Shown here one piece after another: positions 46,273-58,310 of a stretch of DNA of 64,000 nt. Where the stretch lies: positions 62,659,773 through 62,723,772 of the forward strand of contig OX381707.1 of the NCBI GenBank assembly GCA_947462335.1, read 5' to 3'. The DNA comes from Harmothoe impar. Lineage: Eukaryota > Annelida > Polychaeta > Phyllodocida > Polynoidae. The number at the start of each line of letters is the position of its first letter. Position 1 is the first letter of the stretch. A model generated the notes under the pieces. That model had not been told where the DNA came from, did no database searches, and saw only the letters and a program-made list of their open reading frames with translations. Made by a program: the position numbers and the translations under genes.

Positions 46273-47545
46273 TTCTCCATAAATTGCTGACCTGTGACAG
46301 CCAGTTGCTAATTTTTGTTTGCGAAAGGCAGGCCAGCCACACAAATGTCAGCAGTATGCAGAAATTGCCAAACAGTTGGATAATAATAGCCATAACAGTA
46401 GACAAGGCTGCCTTCCTGGAAGAAAATGTTCCCATGCTTAGAATCTGCATAGTATAGTGGTATGAAGTATATGATACTTGATTCAAATTCTACATGTCTG
46501 TGATGTTTTGCAACCCTTTGAAAGCTGTAGTGTAAAATAGAAGATCAGCGTGTTATGTACGAAATCCGACAAGGGTAAAAAAAAAAGAAACATTTCAAGA
46601 ATTGTCTTTAATCAAGTTTCTCATAATGATTTGTCTTTTGTTGATGTCAACTTCGAAAATCAATGCTGCCAGTGCCAACTGTTGCTGTTCACAACTATGT
46701 TTTTTAAAAGGTTGACAGTTGACAGCACCAATTCGCGATGTTGACAGCAGAAAGAAAAACGTGTTTTTGAGAAATTGCACAAACGATGCAGAATTCTTTT
46801 TTTTAAGTTGCTTTTTTTGGGGTTACCCTTGACAGCACAACCTTTTGATGTTGACAGCAGAAAAAAAATCTCGATCTTGACCCTTCTTGGCTGATATTGA
46901 CAGTTGACAGCATAAGGTATTTCCACAGCAAGCATTTCAAGAACAAAAAAGAATTTCACAACCAATGCTATATTCTGACAAAAATGCAATTGGTAACAGA
47001 TATATGATATATCAAAAGTTCTACAAGTTTCATGAAGTAAATACATCATCTGCATGCAAATTCAGGAGATAAGAGCTGAATGACATGCATGTCAATATCA
47101 TGTATCGATATAATTATACATACTCTCTATTAGGGGTGGAGTAGATCTATGTTGCTGTACATGATTATAGAGGGCAAACCTTTAACTCTCATATACATCC
47201 TACCTATTACAACTCTACCACCATTCCAATTTTCAGCAACTACTAAGACACTGATAGTAAGCTATGATGAGCTTCTGTATATATATATAAATTACTGTCG
47301 GTGCACCTAATAACAATGTTTCCGAGATAAACAGGTCTCCTTCCTATCTAGAAGTACCATTGCGCAGAATGTACGTACCTTGCCTAGAGGACTACAGGTA
47401 AAGGGGTTATACCAATCTCCTGCGAGTCAATTGGCAGTAGAAGCTGTGGCACTTTATACATAACAAAACCCACGCTGGAGCTGAAGACAATTTATTGGCT
47501 CCCTTAGGTATTTTCCTGTATTTTCCTATTCCCAGTCAACAATGA
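46273..47545 (+). repeat. Diverged tandem duplication, copy 2, with about 370 bp of extra sequence
   Basis: Same order of landmarks as copy 1. Extra sequence at about 46,560-46,930 holds four TTGACAGCA/TTGACAGTTGACAGCA words spaced irregularly, plus A/T runs; it is absent from copy 1 and has no clear ends. Confidence 0.75.
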
Positions 47546-50500
47546 ATCATGACAAACCTTTACATATGATTATGTGAAGGAAGTATGTACTATTGTGATG
47601 GGAGAAATCATAAGAATAAGTAATAAATGGAGAGTGTATCTCACAAAGAACACTGGAAAGTTATGTGTGAAGCCTGACCGTCTTTTAGGGGTTTAATCAT
47701 CTTTCCAGAAACATCTGTTTTAGAAACAATATAATATTATAATATTTAACTGAAAATGTGTGACACATAACATACTCTATTAAAGAAAATTCCTAATCGA
47801 TGTCGGTTACAAACAGCACATAACAAATTCTGAAGAAAAACTTATTTTGAAAATCATGGATAGAAAAAATACACGTCAACTATTGAAAATATAACAACTG
47901 TGTGGAAGTTGTTGCAACATATATTGTTATGTTGTGATGATAAATTCCTGTACAATAGTGGTTAAATCTTGATATAAGCATGTCGCAACTGACTCTTTAT
48001 AAGATGTTGAAGTTTATAGTACACAGTAGAAGTTAAATGTTTTACTTTGGATGATAGACATTTAGAGATGACATCCAACTAACAGTAACTAAGCTCCCAG
48101 CAAAGAGCTCCTGTGGTGTGGAGGGAGTATTTCTAATATTAGATGCAGCATACTTCCTTCAGAGCCCCAAAAGTATTGTGTTACCTGACTCTCGTAAATT
48201 GTTTCACTATAGAAACAAAACAATGTCATAGTCATGGTGATGCTCATTTCTTTTCTCTGAGCTATATTTAAATAATATTATGGTGAGGGAAATGGTGAGT
48301 GAAATGTCAAAGGGTCTCTAAGATTCTGAGCAGTGATACTTAACGAGTGTAGTGTATCACACGGATACACAGCATGTGGCACCTTGTTTGGGCTCCATTA
48401 GCAAAAGAAAGAGGGTCGAGAGGAAAGCAAATAAACAGAATTCAATGGAAGTAATAAGAAAAAGGAGGCACAGTGAAGCAAAAAAATAAACGTTAAGAGA
48501 ACTAGGGTAATGATGGAATACAAGGAGAGGGATGCAGGGGTCGTTTCTTTCACAGGTACACAAGATAAATTCAGATCAAAGTAGGGACTGCTACTCATAC
48601 ATACATATGTAGGCCTATTCAAAGCTTTGAAATCTCTAAAAAAAACAAAGAAAAGTGCATAATTTGTTATGGATTATGGGATTGAAAGTAACCGGAATCA
48701 CCCCATAGCGAATGAAATTACTCTGGTTGGTATCATGTGACCTATAAAATGCCATTAAAACGATACTCCTAAAACTCTTATTGAATTGTATGTATATTGT
48801 ATTTTTATCTAAAAACTTCGCATTTACACTTGATGTGTCCACCTGAAACCTTATCAGATTGGCCAACCTTCTTCATGACTGTTCATTCATGAAGTACACT
48901 CCTGAACCGGTAAATAGTCACATGATATGTGTTGTACAGCAACATAGGCAGAAACTTAACCCAACATGTACATCATGTGACAAGAATCAAATCATACTCA
49001 TGCTATACCCATAGTTATTGGGAACATCATTGCATTGTATGGTAGTCTACAATATCCAAACTGCTGCCTTTATCTGTATACTTCGGTCACACAGGTTTCT
49101 GGTTGTTAGCTTTAAAGTGACTTGCTCACAGACCATTAACCAAGTTATCATTCAGTCTTTAAATTCAAGTAGTCTTTCTTCAGCAGCTGAGTCATTAACA
49201 TACTATGGCGGCAGCTTCCCATAAATGGATCCCTTGACATGTGCCAGCCTTTTCTCTATGTAGTTTGATCCTCAGCCACACCCTTTGTGTTAGGCTAAAC
49301 CACTCCTCCACCAACTATCCCTTCTAAGAAATCTGGGCCCATGTCAGCTCATATTACATAGAGCCCAAGCTTCCCCATGAGATGAATATAGCTTGTTCAA
49401 AGGAACCTATGCTCTAAGAGACACACCTAGTTAAGAGATGACAGAGTTAGGTCAAACCTACCAGGAAGTTGGCACTTTTTGTCATCCACCCATGAAAAGA
49501 TAGGAGATACTGAGATAACTATCTGGCGCTGTGTACGTGTAATTGGGTTTGGAAAATACTATTATGGTCTCAAAGCATGAGCTATGCTTTCCTTGCAGTG
49601 AGTTCTAGCTGTTCATACTAATAGGCTCATCAGGGCCCGTTTTACACAAGGTGTTAGCAAGGGCACTCACTAATATTATGTCAGGAGTTTGTAAAACATG
49701 TAAATGTGTCTATATAGGATACCATAACGATGATCCCTTCAGGTATAGTCAATGCCGGACTTCAGACTTCAGCCTAGCACCATAATCTTAACAGATCATG
49801 TGTCCTTGAACCAAGATGAATAGCCTGCCATTTATAGCATTTGCTTTGTACTGCATGGCCAATATCTCAGTCAGGATTCTCAAAAAGGAGGGCTTGCAGG
49901 CGGTACCGAGTTGAAAGTGCTTTATGTGCAGGTGCAATTTGCAATAATAGCCATAATGAGAAATGGAGTTCATGAGCTAAGCCATCGCAGCAAACCCATT
50001 GAAAACTTTTTAATGTGTATTGTTATCATCGTTAATGAAGCTGTGTACATTCCTCACATCAGCTTGTAAGGGGACTTGTAATCTCTTCTCATATTTCCAT
50101 TCACTTGATAACAGTGGCTAATTTGAGTAGGGCCCAAAGACCTTAATATAGCCCTGTGGTTTCTGTCTGCGATGGGGACTAAATGAGCCGTGGCAGATAT
50201 GGACACCCTTCAGGAGATCACATCGGTAATGATGCCCTCTCTGTGGTTAGGACACCGAAGTCTAAAAAAATTATGCTCGCCCACATGGTCTCAGATTTAA
50301 ACTTTGCAAAGGCAAAGTGAATGTTTTTAAATTTGAACCAAATACGTCCTCATTATCGCCACTTTCACCATGCCTTTTTTGATGTTAGTGATTTCAATTG
50401 TAGATGGAAGGGGATTGCATTTGTGCGCTACAAATTGAAAAAAAGAGGAATAATATAAAGTATAATGGATAAAGATCTATCTGAATTGCTTTTAAGATGA

Positions 50501-53189
50501 AAATAAAAACAGATGATGCGATGAGTATTGGTATACGCCACAATACTTTCTATGCCTCCAAAACCTCTGCATTTGCAACTTCTTCTTTTTCTTTTTTTCT
50601 ACTTTTTCCAAATGGCAAGAGTTATATTGCAAGGATGCTTACTCCAAATCCCACTGTGTAGTGTATATTGTACTGCATCACTGCTATAAGGTCCCATCTG
50701 TTGTTATATAGGCTTTGGAGTGAACATACATTGCAATTAACCCATGATTTCAGGTCAATAATTATTCTGAAATTGCAAGAGAAAATGCCAACGCTCCCAC
50801 ATTGCAAGAGCCTCAAATTACAAAGGTTTGGGAAGCATAGATAGGATCGTGGGATTTGAGGTTTAGGCAAGGGGTCTTGGCTGATAATGCATTACCATCA
50901 GCGCCATCACTTTTCATAAACACTAGTCACAATGTGGAGTCTGGCCATTATGAATTCTCAACACCAAGACATACATCGTCCTATATTGAGTCTGCAGGAT
51001 TGCAAGTTCCCCCCTTCCTAAATAGAAGAAATCTAGCAACCTCTTTTCTGTGTTCTTCAGTGAATTAACACCCAATAAGTGTGGGTTATCATTTCTATAG
51101 ACTGGGAATCATGGTAGACATTTGTCACGTGGGATGGATAGCATAATAAGTAAAATTTTATATTAAAATATGTGATACTGAAATGAAACATTGTGAAAGG
51201 CATAGAGGACATCCAGTGCATATAACTGGGAGAGGAAAATAATTATGTGTTGAGGTTCGGTACAAAGAGGTTGTGCTTATCACAGTTTCAGTTTTCATTT
51301 TCATCTCGCATCAACTGAGTATAAAATTTGAAATTGGTTTCTCCACAGTTCTCTGAATCAGATCAGTTGATAATTTCAGAGGGTATCAACCAGCAAAGTA
51401 CCTGGATGATAAGAAGTAGATTACACAGTTAAAGCATAGATAAACTGATACAGATACACAATGAAATAAGTAGCTGATCTCTGATTAAATGAATTCTCTT
51501 TTGTTTCAAAAAGTACAGTTGGCTATCTAATTCCCGATTTGAACACATGATTTTATGCATGTAGCTTTTGCTCTTTAACCTCGTCTGCAGTTTCAGTCGA
51601 GTGCCCCTATGTAACTGAATACCCTGTCTCATAAGGATATCGCGTACATGGAGTCAAACTATTTTTCAAAAATATGTTATCAATTTCTTTTATAATTATA
51701 TTCTCTGGTACACAAATTATTTTGATAGCACTCTGATGCATATGGTCACTAAGGTAAACGCTATTCCACGTTTAATGTGTGGTGAATATGATATAGCCCA
51801 CATCATGGGAATCGGCGATGTGTATGGACTTTGATAAAAATTGACGATTAAATACAAAACATGTTCAAATACATTTCATCAACTATAATTCATACATGAT
51901 TTGACATTGTCACAAACAATGGTATTACTCGGCAAACTCATGATTCAGCGACGCCACAGGGGGACTTATGGTTAGATTTGGCCGGCTAATATCTAATGGG
52001 CCTGACACCTCTGTGATTGGGGGAAATTGCAAGGTATCCTTTCTTGTTGCCGATATTGGTGTATGACCACAGACTTGAGAGTTTAGATCCTTACTTAACT
52101 ACGGTGCAATTGATATACCAATAATAATGAGACCCTGTATAAAACACCTTATACCAGTATAATTCCATATCGGTGTGGCACCTTTTGTGCATGCGAACGG
52201 GCGCATGTATAGGGACGAGACACAAGAGGGAGCGCGTGGGTATCTAGCTGGTGCAAGTCAGGTTTGCCCTGATTAGCTGTTTCAGACCACCTTATATACT
52301 AGGGTAGGTGACCTGTACTGGCACCTGGGAACAAGAACCAGAACCAAGGGTGCATGGTAAAAATTAACCTAACACTCAGGTAACACCCAAACCTACACCT
52401 GGCCAATGAACAGGGTCCCTGGAGTGTTTTGCGAATTTGTCAGAATAAAACGTTCACTAAAGTAACTAGTAAAGAAATTCGTTTTAGAAATTATCGTTTT
52501 AATTTAGAAAAAGGACATGTCTAATGTTGAGTGTAGGAAGCTGCCAAACGTCATCCTACATTGAAATTTCTTGTCAATAATGTAAATCTGATTGGGAAAA
52601 AACATCCCAAGTGTTGAATATGTACTTTAATATATATTTCCATTATTTAGATCATTTGTTAAGTCAATTAAAATATAGGTTTCATGAAGTTTAAAAATGA
52701 TACTTTCTGAGAACTTTGTCTTGATGAAAAATCTTGTATTATACTTTTGGCAATACAATACGAAAGATCTCATTACACCAGTGTTGCTAAATAAAACGTG
52801 CATTAATTTCTGGTTCTGCAATACACCCCAGGTGCCGGTTAACAACAATAGCCAACCAGGTTGAGTAGAGTGTAATGGACCTGTATGGTAATCCATAATA
52901 ATAAACCCCTACATTATCATTGAACAGGTTATGTTACATGATAATATCATCCTACCTAAAGTTTCCGTGATGTTTGTTTGAGGTAGACTATAATTTTCCA
53001 TTCCTTTCTCACTTCTCTTGATAAAATGTCCCCGGGTACTCCTACACCTCCCTGGAAAACAAGATTAAGACAATGATATTTATAGCACTATCACTTTAAA
53101 ATAGCATTACAATAAATAATCTCAAAATTGGCGTCTGACATTCACCAACTATATTTTAAGATTCTATTTCAGCATTCCTGTTTCACTTT
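47546..53189. other. Long unassigned stretch
   Basis: I found no gene, RNA gene, LINE or inverted-repeat element that I could support across 5.6 kb. Open frames are under 90 codons and without recognisable domains. It may be intronic or intergenic. Confidence 0.4.
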
Positions 53190-53770
53190 TAATGAGACCC
53201 TGGATGATTGTTGGTGAAACTGGAGATGCTCCCAAAACCCTGAAAAGTCACGTCTGAAATGAGAGTTTGGAATTGGAGGTTGTTACCCTTGAACAAATAA
53301 CCAAGTTGGTTAAATGCCTAGTTGTGTTTGGGGGTTGGGTGTTTTGGCTTTTGGAAGCTACCTTATTGTACAAATAATCTATTTGTCCCCTTAACAGTAA
53401 TTAATAGGCGAGGAAACCAAGATGCACTCTCATTAAGATATTTCAAGAGGTAGATGATGATCATGTAGAGATTAATCAAATTATATTTTCTTTTGCTGGA
53501 TACACCTCTGATTAGCTAAATGCTGCCGTAATGATTGAAGGGAGATGTGGTTCCCAAGAACGAGATTTTGTTTACCAAGGCCTCTCACCATAGCACTTTT
53601 GATGTCAACAACTGTACCTATAATTTGTCCAAGCCCAATGATACAACTATGGTCCTGTGGCTGCTAACAACATTGGGGATGTGACTTCTGACAAAAAAGG
53701 GATTGACTCACTAGTAGGTATTGTTTGCTGGAGAACCAATGGTGCAGATCTCTGTGTATGTGTTATTGCA
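53190..53770 (+). repeat. Diverged tandem duplication, copy 1 (uninterrupted)
   Basis: Matches 54,030-54,195 plus 56,009-56,300. Shared landmarks: GTCACGTCTGAAA, AATGCCTARTTGTGTTTG, GATTAATCAAATTAT, GGATRTGACTTYTGA and TAGGTATTGTYTGCTGGA. It carries TTTCAAGAGGTAGATG where copy 2 has the 1.8-kb insertion. Confidence 0.75.
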
Positions 53771-54029
53771 GTTATAAATCACCAAGACACTTGTACTCAC
53801 ACTAGGTTTTTTCAGTGAATACCTGTATCTGTCGGTACCAACCAGATAATGTTGAGTATGCAATATCAAAATGCATCAACTCTACAGTGACAAAAAAAAC
53901 CTATACTGTTCTTAACAGGTGCGTAACAAATGGTCCTTCTATCGTCTGTCTATATGAATTATTGGAGTAATTGTTTTTATTGTTTACTTTGGCATTTTGG
54001 CATTTACTTCTTTTACATTTCCTTGCAAC

Positions 54030-56300
54030 TGGTCACGTCTGAAAGGAGAATTTTTATTTGAAGTGGTGAACTAAGACAGGTTTACTCTGAGACAAATATT
54101 CAATGCCTAATTGTGTTTGTTTGCGCGTTTCGGCTCTGGGAAGCACATCAGAGTGTAGGAATTGAAGAGATACTATCATTGAGCTGTTTCAATGGCACTC
54201 CCAGGAATGAGATGCCCAGTCTGCGTGGTCAGAGCATCAAAGATGGCGGATGGTAGGTTGAATGGAGGCTTGTTTTGGTTAGTTTTGAGGGTGTTATGGA
54301 GGTTGGCAGGTTGTACAACTCAGTATGTATGACTTAAATATCAATACAAACAATCTGGATAGTAATTACACTGCAATAGGAGGCTAAATTCACTGTATTG
54401 GACATCCTAGAACTAATGAGTGATGCCCTTGCCACATATCAAAGTATTTGTTGTGATGCCCGTAACACTTTTTTGTGATGCCCTGTCCACGGGAATATGT
54501 GCCATAGCTTGATAGCTATATTGTATTTTCAGTAGTTATCAATGGAAATATTTGTAGGTACAGGCCATAGGTGGGGAGTTCAAAATAGCGCTGCCACGGC
54601 CACTGTGATCTGTACATTTCTGTGATCCAATATGCACCTTTCCTAGAGGCATCCCTCAACATAATGAATAATATGACTTGTTTAAACTTGGTACCATGGG
54701 GATGTCAGTAATTATGTTTTTTAATACATATGTTAAATCCAGGTGTGTTTGACCCTGCCCAATGCTGTCTCTAGCCATGTTAATAGGACCTGTTTTGTCT
54801 GAGTTGGAAGGGTTAGGGGGGCCAGTGCTACATTACCCCTGGCTGCTGTGATCCTGCTTAGATCACAGAAATGGGAAATATGTTCAAGTGCAATCACCAT
54901 GACATATCTGGATCTAGCTATGATAGGAACATGATCTTTACAGATCTGAAAAGATCTTTACCACTGGAACCAATATGTATTCTCTAACTCATTTTTGGAA
55001 ATTTATCAAACTCCCTACCATAGGCCTACAGTAGTATTGGACTAAATTATAGTACCCGCTGCAATGGTGATCACTGACACAGGCTATTTGGGTCCCCTTT
55101 GAATAGGCACTTAGGACCCTATACAAAACAGCCACCTCTTCCGCTTTGCCCTATAGGGCTGTTTTCCAGCAAACCCACCAACCTTGCATTACATTTAGTC
55201 ATCTCACATATAAACTATGACAGTTATCAATATGCCGTCTTTTGCTTTGTCTTCCAGACATATTTATCTTTCCATGGAGGGGTTATAAAACTACTTTTGA
55301 TAGATATGTCGTATAGGGGGTAAACACCCTACATATGCACACAGTGCATTAAGAACCTGTAGATTGATTCTTCCCATCCATGCACTCACCCCTCTCCATT
55401 GACTCCATGTCTACAGCTGTCAAAACTTGTCTGTGTGATCTCAAGGTATATAGTGAGTTCTGAAATAATGAATTTAAGGCATACAGGTTTCTGCACTATA
55501 TTACTAGCTACCTTGAAATTATATGAGGCTACCTTAGTTTAGTATTTTAAACTGATTATATAAATTATATATATTTGCATTTCCCGAATCTTACATGATT
55601 ATTGTATACAAACCAATAGGAATAGCATGGAGGCAAAAACACCAGAAATGTGATTTTGGACCAATTTGAGTAACCAATAAGCACATGTATATACACCAAA
55701 AGCATTGTGTTACGGAGCATCACTTTCATGCACTGACAATTGTGTTACGGGCATCAGTGGCAGTGTGTTACGGGCATCACCATGAAATCACAAAACCCAT
55801 ATTTCTCACTAGTCTGTGGGTTTTACATTGAACAATGAATGGTTACAGCCTTGTTAATTGCTCATGATCATCATGTGTAAGTCTAAGCATTCACAAGTCA
55901 CTAGAAATAAGGCAATCTTGCCTTCTCTGTTGGAGCAATAATAACAACTCCACCATCTTTGATGCTCTGACCACGCAGACCGGGCATCTCATTCCTGGGA
56001 GTGAATGGGTAGATGGTCCTGAAGGGATTAATCAAATTATTTTTCTCCTAGATACGGCTGGATACGCTTCTGAATGCTGTCCTGATCAAGTGGGGTGTTT
56101 CAAAACTAAATTTGTTAAGAAAGGCCGTTCATCATTACACTTCAGATTTCAACAACTACACCTAATTAATCTAGGCATCTAACAATATGATTAAAGCCCT
56201 GTGGTTGTTAAAAAGAGATAGAGGATGTGACTTTTGATAATAAAAAGGCATTGACCCTTTTGTAGGTATTGTCTGCTGGAAAATTAGTGAGCTGGTGCGA
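54030..56300 (+). repeat. Diverged tandem duplication, copy 2, split by a transposon
   Basis: 54,030-54,195 and 56,009-56,300 are the two parts; the interruption is the inverted-repeat element at 54,196-56,003. Confidence 0.7.
54196..56003. mobile_element. 1.8-kb inverted-repeat element with AATGG target duplication
   Basis: Tips CACTCCCAGGAATGAGATGC and complement; arms match for about 55 bp through GGTCAGAGCATCAAAGATGG. The flanks are AATGG on both sides (54,191-54,195 and 56,004-56,008). Subterminal zones carry TGATGCCCGTAACAC words at the left (about 54,420-54,490) and their complements at the right (about 55,720-55,780). No transposase frame is seen, so it is non-autonomous. Confidence 0.85.
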
Positions 56301-57433
56301 AACATAAACATAGGGATAACCTTCAAGAGGTCCTACAACCCAACCACAAATCGGCAGTCTCTGTGGTTAAGTGATTGGATTTATGAATCCCTAAGATGGA
56401 TGTACTCAAACAAGAGAGAAGAGAAAATGGAAAGGATACCCACCATGAAACCTCTCTGATCTGATAAGCCAACCTTCCTTTTGATTATTGAATAGGAAAA
56501 TCTCCCGTGAGAAAAAGATAAAAGCCGAAGCAGGCTCAAAACGAGTAGGCTTACCAGAGGATTTACGCTAATTAATTATTGTTTGAATGCATATCAAAAC
56601 AGAGAGTCTCACACGGCATACATGTACCTATACAATACTGGTAGATCACACGAATATGAGCCATAACTCTAGATTGTATCTACAGGTATTGGAGAGCACA
56701 GGGAGATCCGTTAACTTGCCTACAATGGGCATCCTAATTGAAGTAGTTTACAATTTATACTTGTATATGCATTCAGCATACACAACTAGTTGATGTCGGG
56801 TATATAAATACTTATGTACAATGAGCCAAATAGATACTAACCAAACACGCAACGAGTGAGCATATCCTAGCTGTATGTCTACGCGAGGCCCTTTATAAGG
56901 GACCCAGTGGGCGTATTGGCGCTACATGCCACTGGGGTGGGCGTATCGGTCTAGGTGCTTAAGATATAGGATTATCATATGCTAGCTATAATAAAATGAT
57001 GTATGCTCTCCCATATAGGTGCTTAGCAGAGAGTCTATATATCTGAAAGATCCATCGTTTTTGAAGAAACTGTGCTTTTGTTTCAATAATGATAATCAAA
57101 ATAATGATAGGTTTGTGCAGTTATGATTGATATTTTCCTCTACTGTTGTAAGTTAAGCATGCAGAGAGTATTCAGGCTTAAAAGAATCCTACTCCAGCCA
57201 GGTCAATTTCTTATATCAACATGGTAATCTCCCTGTCCTGGCCCCTACTATGCTGACTATACTGCCCCTTTAGGCTCTGAAAGGGCTAAACCTGGCTGGG
57301 TCCACTCAGGAAGGGCCCTTATCAGCTATGTATCAGGCATCCGGTGACAAACCCCTGGAGGAGGTTATTCCAGTCAAAAGGTGAAGAGGGTGCCTGGCCA
57401 AGAGGGCGGCTGGTTTCCCTGCGGCAATATCAA
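56301..57433. other. Unassigned sequence
   Basis: No gene or clear repeat recognised. Confidence 0.4.
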
Positions 57434-57683
57434 CACAGAGAAAAGAAACAGCGTCAAAAAGGAGTCCAGGCTGCCTCCAGAATGACTCCCCTCTTTAGGG
57501 GAGTCAAGCCCACCTAAGGGAGCCTAGGTGACTCTCTGGCTGGCCTAAGGGTGAGTAATGACCCAGAGAGCTATATGACTCCCTGGCGTGACTCCCTTGG
57601 GTCAGCCAGAGAGTCACCTATAGGCTCCCTTAGGCGACCTGGGCATCCTGGACGTCCTTTTGATGCTGTTTCTTTTCTCTGTG
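57434..57683. mobile_element. MITE, 250 bp, CACAGAGAAAAGAAACAGC ends
   Basis: Ends CACAGAGAAAAGAAACAGCG and complement match over about 35 bp. Inside, GACTCCC/GGGAGTC and AGCCTAGGTGACTCTCTGGC segments recur in both orientations. Homologous to 26,819-27,166. Confidence 0.8.
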
Positions 57684-58229
57684 AACCCTGTTAATGCCAA
57701 GTAAGCCAGCAAACAATGTATCTACAATCAAACACTTCTCTGTGGCAAATAACGTGGAGAGGGAGAGGTCTGACATCAGGAACTGGATGGATAATCAATT
57801 CCATTACCCAAGCCTGTCGTCAACTTCCTCTGTTTGTTACTGTAGCTGTTTGGCAGGCGATATCAGGTTGACGCTGCCTTCGGGCCACGGATCGTTATGA
57901 TCATCAAAGACAGCAGAACACTGTTTTTAGAGTACCTAAACTTTATCAAGCTTTCAGATAAAGAGGTGTAAATAGAAGTGGTTCGTATATCACGTATAAA
58001 CCCACAGTTAGGAATGGCAAGTCACTGAGTAGTACGCAGGTCTTGTCTAATTGACATCTGAGCAACGATTTCTTTTCTATTTTAAGCATGTTGTCAATAG
58101 AGAATATCACGCACTAATATTTCAACAGAAATGTTCATCGCATTCAAATCTTGTCTCTCTTGTGGAGGCTTTAGATGACATAATCTGTAAGTAAGGGGAG
58201 TAGTATTGTTAGGAATGCCCATACATATC
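57684..58229. other. Unassigned sequence
   Basis: No gene or clear repeat recognised; an open frame at 57,694-57,900 starts within 11 bp of the MITE and has no family match. Confidence 0.35.
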
Positions 58230-58310
58230 ATTGGCGGATCCAGGGGGGGCGACGGGCCTTGCCCCCCCCCCCCCCAAAAAAAAAAGAAAAAAAAGAGGAG
58301 AAGAAGAAAG
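58230..58310. repeat. GGCGGATCCAGGGGGG / C-run / A-rich tract
   Basis: GGCGGATCCAGGGGGGGCGA followed by CGGGCCTTG and a run of about 14 C, then an A/G-rich tail. I recall similar GGCGGATCCAGGGG...CCCCCC snippets as recurrent repeat ends in animal genomes. This one has no partner end here. Confidence 0.45.
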
